NCBI GenBank assembly: GCA_963703895.1 | Contig: CAVPFX010000002.1 | Span: forward strand, 1,426,001-1,490,000 | Direction of reading: 5' to 3' | Source: VRUE01 sp963703895 | GTDB taxonomy: Bacteria > Actinomycetota > Thermoleophilia > Solirubrobacterales > 70-9 | Length of the DNA stretch: 64,000 nucleotides | Shown here: positions 1 through 7,307 of the stretch, piece after piece | Layout: each line of letters starts with the position of its first letter | Position numbering within the stretch: the first letter of the stretch is position 1 | The notes under the pieces: model-generated | Databases searched by the model: none | What the model was told of the DNA's origin: nothing | The model's input: the letters and a program-made list of their open reading frames with translations, nothing else | Made by a program: the position numbers and the translations under genes

Positions 1-141
1 GAGGCGGAAAACGCCGGCGAACTCACCCCCGAGAAGATCGCCCGGATGGAGCACGAAGCGGCCGAAAAGGGCGAGTCGGACAAGGTCCTGCTGGACGAGG
101 AGACGTCCCCAACAGCCGGACGACGCTTCACCCGCGCCTGA
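1..141 (+). CDS. C-terminal fragment of an unknown protein
   Basis: The first frame is open from the window edge to a TGA and encodes the last 46 residues of a protein that starts outside the window. The fragment is highly charged (many Glu, Lys and Asp) and ends in a short basic stretch, GRRFTRA. I do not recognise the family and no motif is visible. A ~72-bp dispersed element begins ten bases after its stop. The open frame and neighbouring layout support a real gene end; the function is unknown. Confidence 0.5.
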   Translation, partial: EAENAGELTPEKIARMEHEAAEKGESDKVLLDEETSPTAGRRFTRA

Positions 142-150
142 GGCGCGATA

Positions 151-221
151 GCCGGCGCCTGGCGGCGCCCTCGGTCGCTCACGTGCAAAGCACGCTTCGC
201 TTCCTGCGTCCTGGCCAGCCT
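151..221 (+). repeat. Dispersed post-stop element A, copy 1
   Basis: First of three copies of a GC-rich ~72-bp element (others at 6201-6272 and, reverse strand, 48671-48742). The shared core runs CCTCGGTCGCTC, then a small GTGC/GCAC inverted repeat, then CGCT(T/C)CCTGCGTCCT. This copy diverges after the core. It starts 9 bp after the stop of the upstream gene, on the same strand. It is either a 3'-UTR element or a small REP-like mobile repeat; no U-tract marks it as a classical terminator. Confidence 0.7.
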
Positions 222-255
222 CGGCCCTCGCGCCTCAGGAAATAGACTCGCCGGA

Positions 256-1770
256 ATGGCCTCGAAAGGAATCTCGCCGACCCGCGCGGAGGACTTTCCC
301 GCCTGGTTCCAGAGCGTCGTCCGCGAGGCCGAGGTCGCCGAACTCGCCCACGTCCGTGGCTCGATGGTGATCAGGCCGTGGGGCTACGCGATCTGGGAGT
401 TGATGCAGGCCGAGCTCGACCGGGAAATCAAGGCGAGCGGCGCTCAGAACGCCTACTTCCCGCTCTTCATCCCCCTCAGCTACTTCGAGGCGGAGGCGAA
501 GCACGTCCAGGGCTTCGCCAAGGAGATGGCGGTGGTCACCCACCACAGGCTGGAAGAGGATCCCAGTGATCCCGACAAGCTACGGCCGGGAGGGGAGCTG
601 GCCGAGCCCCTGATCGTGCGGCCGACTTCGGAGACGATCATCGGCAAGTCGTTCGCGAAATGGATCAACTCCTACCGCGACCTGCCGTTGATGGTCAACC
701 AGTGGGCCAACGTGGTGCGCTGGGAGATGCGACCGCGGGTCCTGCTTCGTACCACCGAGTTCCTCTGGCAGGAGGGCCACACGGCCCACGCCAGCGAGGA
801 GGAGGCCCGCCGCGAGACCGAGGACATGCTCGAGGTCTACCGGCGCTTCGCCGAGTCGTTCCTGGCGATGCCCGTCGTGACCGGAGAGAAGCCCGAGGAA
901 GAGCGGTTCCCGGGCGCCGTGATGAGCCTCTCGATCGAGGCGATGATGCAGGACGGCAAGGCGCTGCAGGCCGGTACCTCGCACTACCTGGGACAGAGCT
1001 TCGCCGAGGCGGCCGAGATTGACTTCCTCGACAGCGATGGCGAGCGGCAGTTGGTCCACACCTCTTCCTGGGGTGTCTCCACCCGCCTGCTTGGGGCCTT
1101 GATCATGTCCCACGGCGATGACATCGGCCTGCGCCTGCCGCCCACGGTGGCGCCGCAGCAGGTCGTCGTCATCCCGGTGCTGAGAGGCAAGGACGACGAT
1201 GCTGTCCACGCCGCGGTGGAGGCGCTTGCGGACGAGATCCGCGGGCAGTCCTTTCAGGGCGTGCCGGTGCGCGTCCTGGCCGACTTTCGTGATCGGGAAG
1301 CGGTGGCAAAGCGGTGGGAGTGGACCAGGAAGGGCGTTCCGATCATCATCGAAATTGGCCCGCGTGACCTCGACCAGGAGGTCGTCGCGGTGCGGCGCAG
1401 GGACGACGACGATCTCGGTATGGAGACCCTCCCACGGGGAGAGATCAGCGCCAGCATCGGGTCCATCCTCGAGCAGATACAAGGCGGCTATTTCGAACTG
1501 GCCGCGGAGCGCTTGGCCTCGAGAACGGCGCGGGAGATCGAGAGCCTGGACGAATTCCGGGAGTGGTTTGCCGGTGAGGAGGAGGATGCCGCGGCGAGCG
1601 GCTTCGTCAGGGCTCCCTGGAGTGAAGCGGCGGAGTCGGCTTCTATCCTCGAAGACCTTAGGGTCTCCGTTCGGTGCATCCCCTTCGACCAGCAACTTGC
1701 GCCTGGCAGCGCCTGCGTCCTCACCGGGGAGCCGGCGGTCATCGAAGCGGTGTTCGGCAAGGCGTACTAA
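256..1770 (+). CDS. proS: Prolyl-tRNA synthetase, archaeal/eukaryote-like type
   Basis: Charges tRNA-Pro with proline in the cytoplasm. The 504-residue protein has the class II core: motif 2 is seen around RWEMRPRVLLRTTEFLWQEG and motif 3 around GTSHYLGQSFAEA. It lacks the editing insertion of the long bacterial ProRS. It carries the extended C-terminal region and ends in Tyr (GKAY), as in the archaeal/eukaryote-like type that many actinobacteria and thermophiles use. The start is the ATG giving MASKGISPTRAEDFPAWF, which is normal for this family. pgsA follows 27 bp downstream. Confidence 0.95.
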   Translation: MASKGISPTRAEDFPAWFQSVVREAEVAELAHVRGSMVIRPWGYAIWELMQAELDREIKASGAQNAYFPLFIPLSYFEAEAKHVQGFAKEMAVVTHHRLEEDPSDPDKLRPGGELAEPLIVRPTSETIIGKSFAKWINSYRDLPLMVNQWANVVRWEMRPRVLLRTTEFLWQEGHTAHASEEEARRETEDMLEVYRRFAESFLAMPVVTGEKPEEERFPGAVMSLSIEAMMQDGKALQAGTSHYLGQSFAEAAEIDFLDSDGERQLVHTSSWGVSTRLLGALIMSHGDDIGLRLPPTVAPQQVVVIPVLRGKDDDAVHAAVEALADEIRGQSFQGVPVRVLADFRDREAVAKRWEWTRKGVPIIIEIGPRDLDQEVVAVRRRDDDDLGMETLPRGEISASIGSILEQIQGGYFELAAERLASRTAREIESLDEFREWFAGEEEDAAASGFVRAPWSEAAESASILEDLRVSVRCIPFDQQLAPGSACVLTGEPAVIEAVFGKAY

Positions 1771-1797
1771 CGGCGACGCGGGCGCCACGGGCATCCG

Positions 1798-2436
1798 ATG
1801 AGTGACACGGCGCCCTTCGGTCGTGGCCGGGTCCGCCGGCTCTTCGGCCTCGATCGCAGCGGCCCACCGCCGCGCCAAGTGCAGAAGGGGGAACCGCTCA
1901 ACCCCTGGACCATTCCCAACGCGGTCGGCTACCTGCGGCTCGCCGCCCTGCCGCTCTTCCTTTGGCTCGCCTTTGAATCGGGCGACGGTCGCAGTGCTCC
2001 CGCCGCGATCGTCTTCTGGTTGATCGCCGCCGGCGACTACCTCGATGGCTTTCTCGCCCGCGTCACCGGCCAGTACAGCCGCCTCGGCTCGATCCTCGAC
2101 CCGCTCGTCGACCGCCTCACGATCCTCTCCGGTGCCGTCGTCTGCTGGCACTTCGAGCTCTTGCCGCGCTGGGCCCTCGCCCTGCTCGCCCTGCGCGAGC
2201 TGGCGATGCTCGTTCTCGCCCAGTACGGACTTCGCCACGGGGTCGAGATCCGGGTCAACTGGCCCGGCCGGATCTCGGTCTTCCCGATCATGGGCGGAAT
2301 CTTCTTCGCCATGGTCTTCGCCGGTTGGGTGCCGGCCGCGTCACTGATCATCGGCCTCGCCCTGGCGATCGTCGCCACCGTGCTCTACGCCCAGACGGGA
2401 ATCCGAGAAGTCCGAGCCACCGCCACTCCCGGCTGA
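1798..2436 (+). CDS. pgsA: CDP-alcohol phosphatidyltransferase (PgsA family)
   Basis: Integral membrane enzyme that transfers a phosphatidyl group from CDP-diacylglycerol to an alcohol, probably glycerol-3-phosphate. The 212-residue protein contains the complete CDP-alcohol phosphotransferase signature near residue 80, GDYLDGFLAR followed by G...D...D (SILDPLVDR), and several hydrophobic helices after a short polar N-terminus. Phosphatidylinositol phosphate or cardiolipin synthesis cannot be excluded from sequence alone. It follows proS closely. Its stop codon lies inside dispersed element B (2431-2480). Confidence 0.85.
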   Translation: MSDTAPFGRGRVRRLFGLDRSGPPPRQVQKGEPLNPWTIPNAVGYLRLAALPLFLWLAFESGDGRSAPAAIVFWLIAAGDYLDGFLARVTGQYSRLGSILDPLVDRLTILSGAVVCWHFELLPRWALALLALRELAMLVLAQYGLRHGVEIRVNWPGRISVFPIMGGIFFAMVFAGWVPAASLIIGLALAIVATVLYAQTGIREVRATATPG

Positions 2437-2480
2437 CTTCGACTTTAGCTCCGCATAGCGAGACGAAAGGCGAAGTCAGC
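2431..2480 (+). repeat. Dispersed inverted-repeat element B, copy 1
   Basis: Perfect 10-bp arms GCTGACTTCG (2432-2441) and CGAAGTCAGC (2471-2480) flank a centre containing TCCGCATAGCG. The pgsA stop codon lies in the left arm. A diverged copy in the opposite orientation lies at 9421-9471 and shares the centre and the GCGAAGTCAGC arm. The element could act as a terminator hairpin or be a small palindromic mobile repeat. Confidence 0.65.
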
Positions 2481-2524
2481 ATTGCAAGGTCGCGCTCAAG
2501 CCGGCACGAACCTTCAACCTTCAG

Positions 2525-2552
2525 TTGAACCTTGGTCCTGGGTACCTATAAT
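2525..2552 (+). promoter_or_regulatory. Housekeeping-type promoter for the rsiG-like operon
   Basis: TTGAAC at 2525-2530 and a perfect TATAAT at 2547-2552 are separated by 16 bp. They lie about 50 bp upstream of the ATG at 2601, which has an AAGGAG ribosome-binding site at 2591-2596. This is unusually close to the sigma-70 consensus for such GC-rich DNA. Confidence 0.7.
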
Positions 2553-2600
2553 CGACCGACCGGCCTCAACAGGGGCCTAGACCCGCAAAGAAGGAGTGAG

Positions 2601-2867
2601 ATGGAGGACACCTTTCCCGATCTTGGTTCACTCAGCGATGAGGAGCTGAAGAACCTGATCGACAAGCTCACCGAGGAGGAGAACGAGATCTCCTACAAAC
2701 GGCGCGTCCTGCACGGCAAGATCGACATCCTTCGGGCGGAGCTGGTCAACCGGCTCCGACAGAAGCGCGAGCAGGGCGAGTCGCTCTTCTCCGGCGATGA
2801 CGTCGCCCAGCTGACCGAGATCCTCGCCGGCAAACAGCCGTCGAGCGAGGACGAGCCCGCCGCCTAG
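2601..2867 (+). CDS. RsiG-like anti-sigma protein with one c-di-GMP signature
   Basis: An 88-residue, mostly helical protein. RsiG of Streptomyces binds c-di-GMP through E(X)3S(X)2R(X)3Q(X)3D signatures on two antiparallel helices and then sequesters sigma WhiG. Here one such signature is visible: E27, S31, R34, H38 and D42, with His replacing Gln. A single signature implies a homodimer to form a complete site. The ATG follows an AAGGAG site and a near-consensus promoter. The gene is first in an operon with the FHA and MerR genes (13-bp gap). The family call rests on the motif and length; no WhiG-type sigma gene is in this window. Confidence 0.65.
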   Translation: MEDTFPDLGSLSDEELKNLIDKLTEEENEISYKRRVLHGKIDILRAELVNRLRQKREQGESLFSGDDVAQLTEILAGKQPSSEDEPAA

Positions 2868-2880
2868 GGGCAGGAGCGAG

Positions 2881-3366
2881 ATGGCCGTCCACTGTCCCGA
2901 ATGCGGGTTCGTCAACCCCGAGGGCGCTAATTACTGCCAGAAGTGCGGTGCATTCGTCGGCGGGCCCGCCGAGGGCGACGGCGGCGGTGGCGAGGAACCG
3001 ACGACGATGACCTACACTGTCGACGACACCGGTGAGATGCAGCCGGTCGACATCGACGAGACGGTCGAGCGCAGCGGCGCCGCCCTGGTGATCCGCGCCG
3101 GCGGCGGCCGCGCCGGTGAGAGCTTCCCGCTCAGCGAGGACCGGGTCAGCATCGGCCGCAGTCCCGACGCCGGCGTCTTCCTCGACGACGTCACCGTCTC
3201 CCGCAACCACGCCCTGCTCGTTCGCCGCCGCGACGGGCTCTACATCGACGACCTCGGCTCGCTCAACGGCACCTACGTCAACCGCCGCCGAATCGAGTCG
3301 CACCGCCTTGCCGACGGCGACGAGATCCAGGTCGGCAAGTACAAGCTCAGCTACCTGGAGAAGTAG
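2881..3366 (+). CDS. Zinc-ribbon FHA protein, GarA/OdhI-like
   Basis: The 161-residue protein starts with a zinc ribbon (CPECG...CQKCG, residues 5-22). A Gly/Glu/Thr-rich linker containing PTTMTYT resembles the phosphorylated threonine region of GarA/OdhI. A C-terminal FHA domain follows, with SIGRSPDAG, SRNHA and the LGSLNGTYVN loop. In mycobacteria and corynebacteria such proteins are switched by Ser/Thr kinases and control 2-oxoglutarate metabolism. The gene directly abuts an FtsR-like MerR gene, as garA does in mycobacteria, which supports orthology. The zinc ribbon sets it apart from classical GarA. Confidence 0.8.
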   Translation: MAVHCPECGFVNPEGANYCQKCGAFVGGPAEGDGGGGEEPTTMTYTVDDTGEMQPVDIDETVERSGAALVIRAGGGRAGESFPLSEDRVSIGRSPDAGVFLDDVTVSRNHALLVRRRDGLYIDDLGSLNGTYVNRRRIESHRLADGDEIQVGKYKLSYLEK

Positions 3367-4116
3367 ATGGCCGTCTCCGAGCAACAGCAAGGCGCCCGCC
3401 AGCGCGATTCGCGCCCGCGCAAGGCGCTGACGATCGGCGCCGTCTGCAAGATCCTGCAGAGCGAGTTCGACGACGTCTCGATCTCGAAGATCCGCTACCT
3501 CGAGGATCAAAAGCTCTTGACCCCGCGGCGCACCGCCGGCGGCTACCGGCTCTACAGCCAGTCTGACGTCGAACGATTGCGCACGATCCTGCGCCTGCAG
3601 CGCGACGAGTTTCTGCCCCTGCGGGTAATTCGCCAGGAGCTAGCGGCGGGTGGCGACTTCGCCCCGAGCGGCGGCAGCTCGGACAAGCGGCCCTCGGGCG
3701 GGGCGGTGCGACGGGCAATCCTGGTCAACACCTCGCGCGCCTACCTGACGCTCGACGAGGTGATCGAGGAGACCGGGGCGCGCGAAGAGCTGATCTCCGA
3801 ACTGGAGAACTTCGGCATCGTCCAGCCCGAGAAACGCGAGGGCAAGACCGTCTACGACGAGACCGACCGCGAAGTGGTCCGCTCCGCCAATGAGCTCTCA
3901 CGGGTTGGCGTCGCCGCCCGCAACCTGCGCGTCTTCCGTTCCTCGGCCGACCGCGAGGCAAACCTGCTCGAAGCGCTGCTCGGTCCCTCGCTGCGCTCGC
4001 GCAATCCCGACCGACGCAAAGAGGCGTTGGAAAGCCTCGAGAGCCTCGCCGCGACCGTCAGTCACCTCAAGCACCTACTGCTGGTTAGGGACCTTCGCCG
4101 CCTCGCCGGCGACTGA
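3367..4116 (+). CDS. ftsR: MerR-family regulator, FtsR-like
   Basis: A 249-residue transcription factor. An N-terminal MerR winged helix spans about residues 18-80 (ISKIRYLEDQKLLTPRRT, YRLYSQSDVERL). A long C-terminal helical region has no metal-binding cysteines. Its ATG starts on the base after the FHA stop, so translation is probably coupled. In corynebacteria and mycobacteria the MerR gene next to garA (FtsR/Rv1828) activates ftsZ, so a division role is inferred from context and architecture. The target promoter is not in this window. Confidence 0.75.
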   Translation: MAVSEQQQGARQRDSRPRKALTIGAVCKILQSEFDDVSISKIRYLEDQKLLTPRRTAGGYRLYSQSDVERLRTILRLQRDEFLPLRVIRQELAAGGDFAPSGGSSDKRPSGGAVRRAILVNTSRAYLTLDEVIEETGAREELISELENFGIVQPEKREGKTVYDETDREVVRSANELSRVGVAARNLRVFRSSADREANLLEALLGPSLRSRNPDRRKEALESLESLAATVSHLKHLLLVRDLRRLAGD

Positions 4117-4128
4117 CGACCTGTTCCG

Positions 4129-4575
4129 GTGCCCCGAGTCACTCGCCGCCGCACGATCGCCGCGCCCCGCTCTGAGGTGTGGGCGCTGATCTCCGATCCC
4201 TATAGCTTGCCCCGCTGGTGGCCGCGGACGATGCGAGTCGAGAGCGTCGAGGGGGAGGGGTCCAATGTGCAGTGGACGAAGGTGCTGGGGACGGCCGAGG
4301 GGCGTGGCGTGCGCGCCGATTTTCGCCGCACTGAGTTGACCGACGATGAGCGCGTGGGTTGGGAGCAGCAAATCGCCGGAACACCCTTCGAGCGGCACCT
4401 GCGGCGTTATGCCATCGATTTGAGCCTGGACGATGCGGAGCCGGGCACCGAGGTGACGATCGCCGCCGCACAGACGCTCCGCGGCCTCTCGCGGCTGGGC
4501 TCGCCAATGATGCGGCGGGGTCAGGGCACGCTGCTCGAGGAAGCCCTGGACGGGATCGAGCGGGCGCTGGCATGA
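4129..4575 (+). CDS. SRPBCC (START-like) family protein
   Basis: A 148-residue single-domain protein of the polyketide-cyclase/START-like fold. The beginning, RRTIAAPRSEVWALISDPY with LPRWWP after it, is the usual first strand and helix of SRPBCC proteins, which bind hydrophobic ligands. The start is GTG. Twelve base pairs separate it from ftsR, and its stop overlaps the ATG of the FAD oxidase (ATGA), so it belongs to the same operon. It may handle a lipid for the downstream enzyme; the ligand cannot be told. Confidence 0.7.
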   Translation: MPRVTRRRTIAAPRSEVWALISDPYSLPRWWPRTMRVESVEGEGSNVQWTKVLGTAEGRGVRADFRRTELTDDERVGWEQQIAGTPFERHLRRYAIDLSLDDAEPGTEVTIAAAQTLRGLSRLGSPMMRRGQGTLLEEALDGIERALA

Positions 4576-6197
4576 GCCGCCCGCGCCGTGACTCGAAGTG
4601 GTGGGGCTGGGGCGATCCCTCGATCGCGCCCGAGCTCGACGGCCCGGCGCTGGCGACCCTGCGGGAGCGGATCGGGGAGTTGCGGCCCGCTGCCTCGCTG
4701 CCGACGCTCGAGCAGTTCGAGCTGCCCGCGGCCGAGCCGCTTCCGGATGCACTGGTCCAGGCGGTGGGTGAGGAGAACGTCTCGACAAGCACCGAGGACC
4801 GCCTGCGCCACGCCACTGGCTGTGGCTACGTCGACCTTGCCCGGCTGCGCTCCGGGCGGCTGGACGCTGCTCCCGACGCCGTCGTCTTGCCCGCCCACGG
4901 CGAGGCGATCAGGCGCATGCTCGAGGTCTGCTCTGCCGAGGGCATCGCGGTCGTCCCCTTCGGCGGCGGCACCAGCGTCGTCGGCGGCGTCGAGCCGCTG
5001 CGCGGCGATCACGGTCGCCTGATCAGCCTCGACCTCGCCCGCCTGCAAAGCGTCGAGGTCGATCGCCGCTCGTTGACCGCCCGCCTCGGCGCCGGACTGC
5101 GTGGCCCCGAGGCCGAAGCCGAGCTGAGCAAGCACGGCCTCGTGCTCGGCCACTACCCGCAGTCCTTCGAGTACGCCACCATCGGCGGCTTTGCCGCCAC
5201 CCGCTCCGCCGGCCAGGCGTCGAGTGGCTACGGGCGCTTCGACTCGCTGGTCAGCTCGGTGCGGTTGGTCGCACCGGCCGGCGACCTGCGCACGTTGGCC
5301 ACGCCCCACACCGCGGCCGGTCCCGCTCTGCGCGAGCTGGTGGTCGGCTCCGAGGGAGTCTTTGGCGTGATCCCGGACGTCACCGTGCGGGTCCGGCCCG
5401 AGCCCAGGCAACGGCGCTACGAGGCCTGGATCGTCGAGGACTTCGAGGCGGGAGCCGAGATTGTCCGTTCCCTGGCTCAGGGACCCGGCCTGCCCGACGT
5501 GATTCGGCTCTCCGATGAGGAGGAGACCGAGGTCTCGCTGGCGCTCTCCGGGCCCCGCGGCATCGCTGGCAGCCTTTTCGGCGGCTACCTCGGCCTGCGC
5601 CGCCGTCGCGGTGGCTGCCTGATCATCGTCGGCCTCGAGGGGGAGGAGGAGGCGGTGGCGCGTCGCCGGGCGCTCAGCGTGCGCGAGCTGCGCCGTGGTG
5701 GGGGCGTCTACCTCGGTCAAGCAGCGGGGCGCTCCTGGGAGCACGGTCGTTATCAGGGGCCCTATCTACGCGACACGCTGATGGACATGGGGGCGATGGT
5801 CGAGACCCTCGAGACCTCGCACACCTGGAGCGAGCTGGCCCAATTGCATACTGCCGTCGGCACCGCGATCCGCGACTCGCTCACCACGCAGGGCACCCCG
5901 GGCCTCGTTTTCTGCCACCTCTCACATGCCTACGCCGACGGCGCCTCGCTCTACTTCACCTTCATCTCCCGCTCGCGCCAGGGCGACGAAGTCGAGCAGT
6001 GGCGCGGGGTCAAGCAGGCCGCCTGCGAGGCGATCGTCGCCACTGGCGGCACGATCACCCACCATCACGCGGTCGGCCGCGACCACGCCCCCTACATGGA
6101 GGCTGAGGTCGGCGCGAGCGGCCTCGACGTACTGCGTGCGGTCAAGCAGCGGCTCGATCCAGCCGGGATCATGAACCCCGGCAAGCTGCTCGGCTGA
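4572..6197 (+). CDS. FAD-binding oxidase of the alkyl-DHAP synthase family
   Basis: A 541-residue cytoplasmic flavoprotein. The N-terminal SKWWGWGDPS is typical of actinobacterial alkyldihydroxyacetonephosphate synthase-like enzymes. A PCMH-type FAD domain follows (PFGGGTSVVGGVEPL, then IGGFAATRSAGQASSGYGRF). Near the C-terminus, HHHAVGRDH is the histidine triad of this family. The ATG overlapping the SRPBCC stop is preferred over an upstream in-frame start that would run through that gene. Family members make ether-lipid precursors or oxidise 2-hydroxy acids; which applies here is undecided. Confidence 0.8.
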   Translation: MSRPRRDSKWWGWGDPSIAPELDGPALATLRERIGELRPAASLPTLEQFELPAAEPLPDALVQAVGEENVSTSTEDRLRHATGCGYVDLARLRSGRLDAAPDAVVLPAHGEAIRRMLEVCSAEGIAVVPFGGGTSVVGGVEPLRGDHGRLISLDLARLQSVEVDRRSLTARLGAGLRGPEAEAELSKHGLVLGHYPQSFEYATIGGFAATRSAGQASSGYGRFDSLVSSVRLVAPAGDLRTLATPHTAAGPALRELVVGSEGVFGVIPDVTVRVRPEPRQRRYEAWIVEDFEAGAEIVRSLAQGPGLPDVIRLSDEEETEVSLALSGPRGIAGSLFGGYLGLRRRRGGCLIIVGLEGEEEAVARRRALSVRELRRGGGVYLGQAAGRSWEHGRYQGPYLRDTLMDMGAMVETLETSHTWSELAQLHTAVGTAIRDSLTTQGTPGLVFCHLSHAYADGASLYFTFISRSRQGDEVEQWRGVKQAACEAIVATGGTITHHHAVGRDHAPYMEAEVGASGLDVLRAVKQRLDPAGIMNPGKLLG

Positions 6198-6200
6198 TCC

Positions 6201-6272
6201 GGCCGGCGCATCTCGGCGTCCTCGGTCGCTCGCGTGCGGAGCACGCCGCTCCCTGCGTCCTTGAGCTGCTTG
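6201..6272 (+). repeat. Dispersed post-stop element A, copy 2
   Basis: Second copy of element A, starting 3 bp after the FAD oxidase stop in the sense orientation. It shares GGCCGGCGCAT, CGTCCTCGGTCGCTC, a GTGC/GCAC core, CTCCCTGCGTCCTTGA and GCTGCTTGG with the copy at 48671-48742. It ends a few bases before the stop of the convergent gene at 6279. Confidence 0.75.
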
Positions 6273-6278
6273 GCCGGT

Positions 6279-7202
6279 CTACTTACCAGCGCCGACCAGC
6301 GGGCCGGTGATCTTGCCGCTCAACACCGGCGTCCCCGTGTAAGCGGATTCGCTTTCGGTTTTGCGGGCTTTGGCGATCGCCGCGTTCAGCTGGGCGTCGT
6401 TGGTGCGGGTGACTTCGATCTGGTCGAAGGCGGCGCGGGCGACCAGCACCAGCACGGCGGCGGGCACTTCGAAGCGAGCAGCGAGCTGACCCGAGTCTTC
6501 GACCTTGGCGCTGCCGACCGGAACCATCGCTTTGCCCGAGTGCGAGAGCCAGACAGCGTATGACTCACCGTCGGCCGAGGGCTCGAGCCCTTCGCCGGTG
6601 ACCTGTAGCAGGACCTTTTTCTTGAAGCGGCCGAAGATCGCCTGGCCACTGGCATCGCTGCCGTCGTCGGCGCTGAGGACCGCCTGCGTGAGGTTTTTGT
6701 TTGCCGCCAGCGCGCTGGCGTTTTCGTTGGGACTGCCTTCTTCGGCGGTCGAGTCCGAGCCGCCGCCGTCGCCGCCGACGACCAGCACGATCACGAGCGC
6801 GATGACGACGAGAGCGCCGGCGCCGAGGCCAATCAGGGCGCCGCGGTCCTTGGGCATCTTGAGGCTGGGAATCTGCGCTGAGCGCTTCGCCGCCGCGGGC
6901 GCTGGCTCCTGCGCTGGCGCCGGAGGCGCTGGGGTGGGAGCAACGGGCTGCTCAGGGGCCGCGGGGGGAACCTCAGCAGCGGCTGGCGGCTCGGGTGTTG
7001 GGGCTGGCGGGGGGGTAGGAGCGGGTGCAGGCGGCTCTGGCTCCTCGGCCGGCGGTGGCTCGGCGACTTCGGCGAGCGCCTCTTTGACCCGTTCGCGCAC
7101 TTCCTCGACGCTGATTCCCATCAGCGCGGCCATGTCGTCGTAGCCCTCCTCGCGCTGGGCGAGCAGGCGAAGCATTGCCTTCTGGTCGTCGGTCAGCCCC
7201 AC
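6279..7202 (-). CDS. Membrane protein: sigma-4-like HTH, Pro-rich linker, TM, RskA-like domain
   Basis: A 307-residue protein with four parts. Residues 1-45 resemble a sigma region 4/helix-turn-helix (DQKAMLRLL...MAALMGISVEEVRERV). Residues about 46-105 are Pro/Ala/Glu-rich. Residues about 121-143 are one strong transmembrane helix. The outer part contains a stretch (SYAVWLSHSGK...VPVGSAKV) like the C-terminal domain of RskA-type anti-sigma factors. The start is GTG. This layout would link an extracytoplasmic domain to a cytoplasmic DNA- or RNA-polymerase-binding domain. The ligand is unknown, and no ECF sigma gene is adjacent. Confidence 0.6.
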   Translation of the reverse strand: MGLTDDQKAMLRLLAQREEGYDDMAALMGISVEEVRERVKEALAEVAEPPPAEEPEPPAPAPTPPPAPTPEPPAAAEVPPAAPEQPVAPTPAPPAPAQEPAPAAAKRSAQIPSLKMPKDRGALIGLGAGALVVIALVIVLVVGGDGGGSDSTAEEGSPNENASALAANKNLTQAVLSADDGSDASGQAIFGRFKKKVLLQVTGEGLEPSADGESYAVWLSHSGKAMVPVGSAKVEDSGQLAARFEVPAAVLVLVARAAFDQIEVTRTNDAQLNAAIAKARKTESESAYTGTPVLSGKITGPLVGAGK

Positions 7203-7307
7203 CGATCGGGAAGCCTACGCGAGCCGCCCGTCGAGAAGGCGTGCCTGAGGTTAAGGGCCATATGCAGGCACAACCCGGAGAGCGCTTCGAGATAGGGTCT
7301 TGCCCCA

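Noticed and set aside
580..2238. Long reverse-strand open frame opposite proS and pgsA
   Set aside because: It is a shadow of the GC-rich codon bias of two clearly recognisable plus-strand genes and has no recognisable domain.
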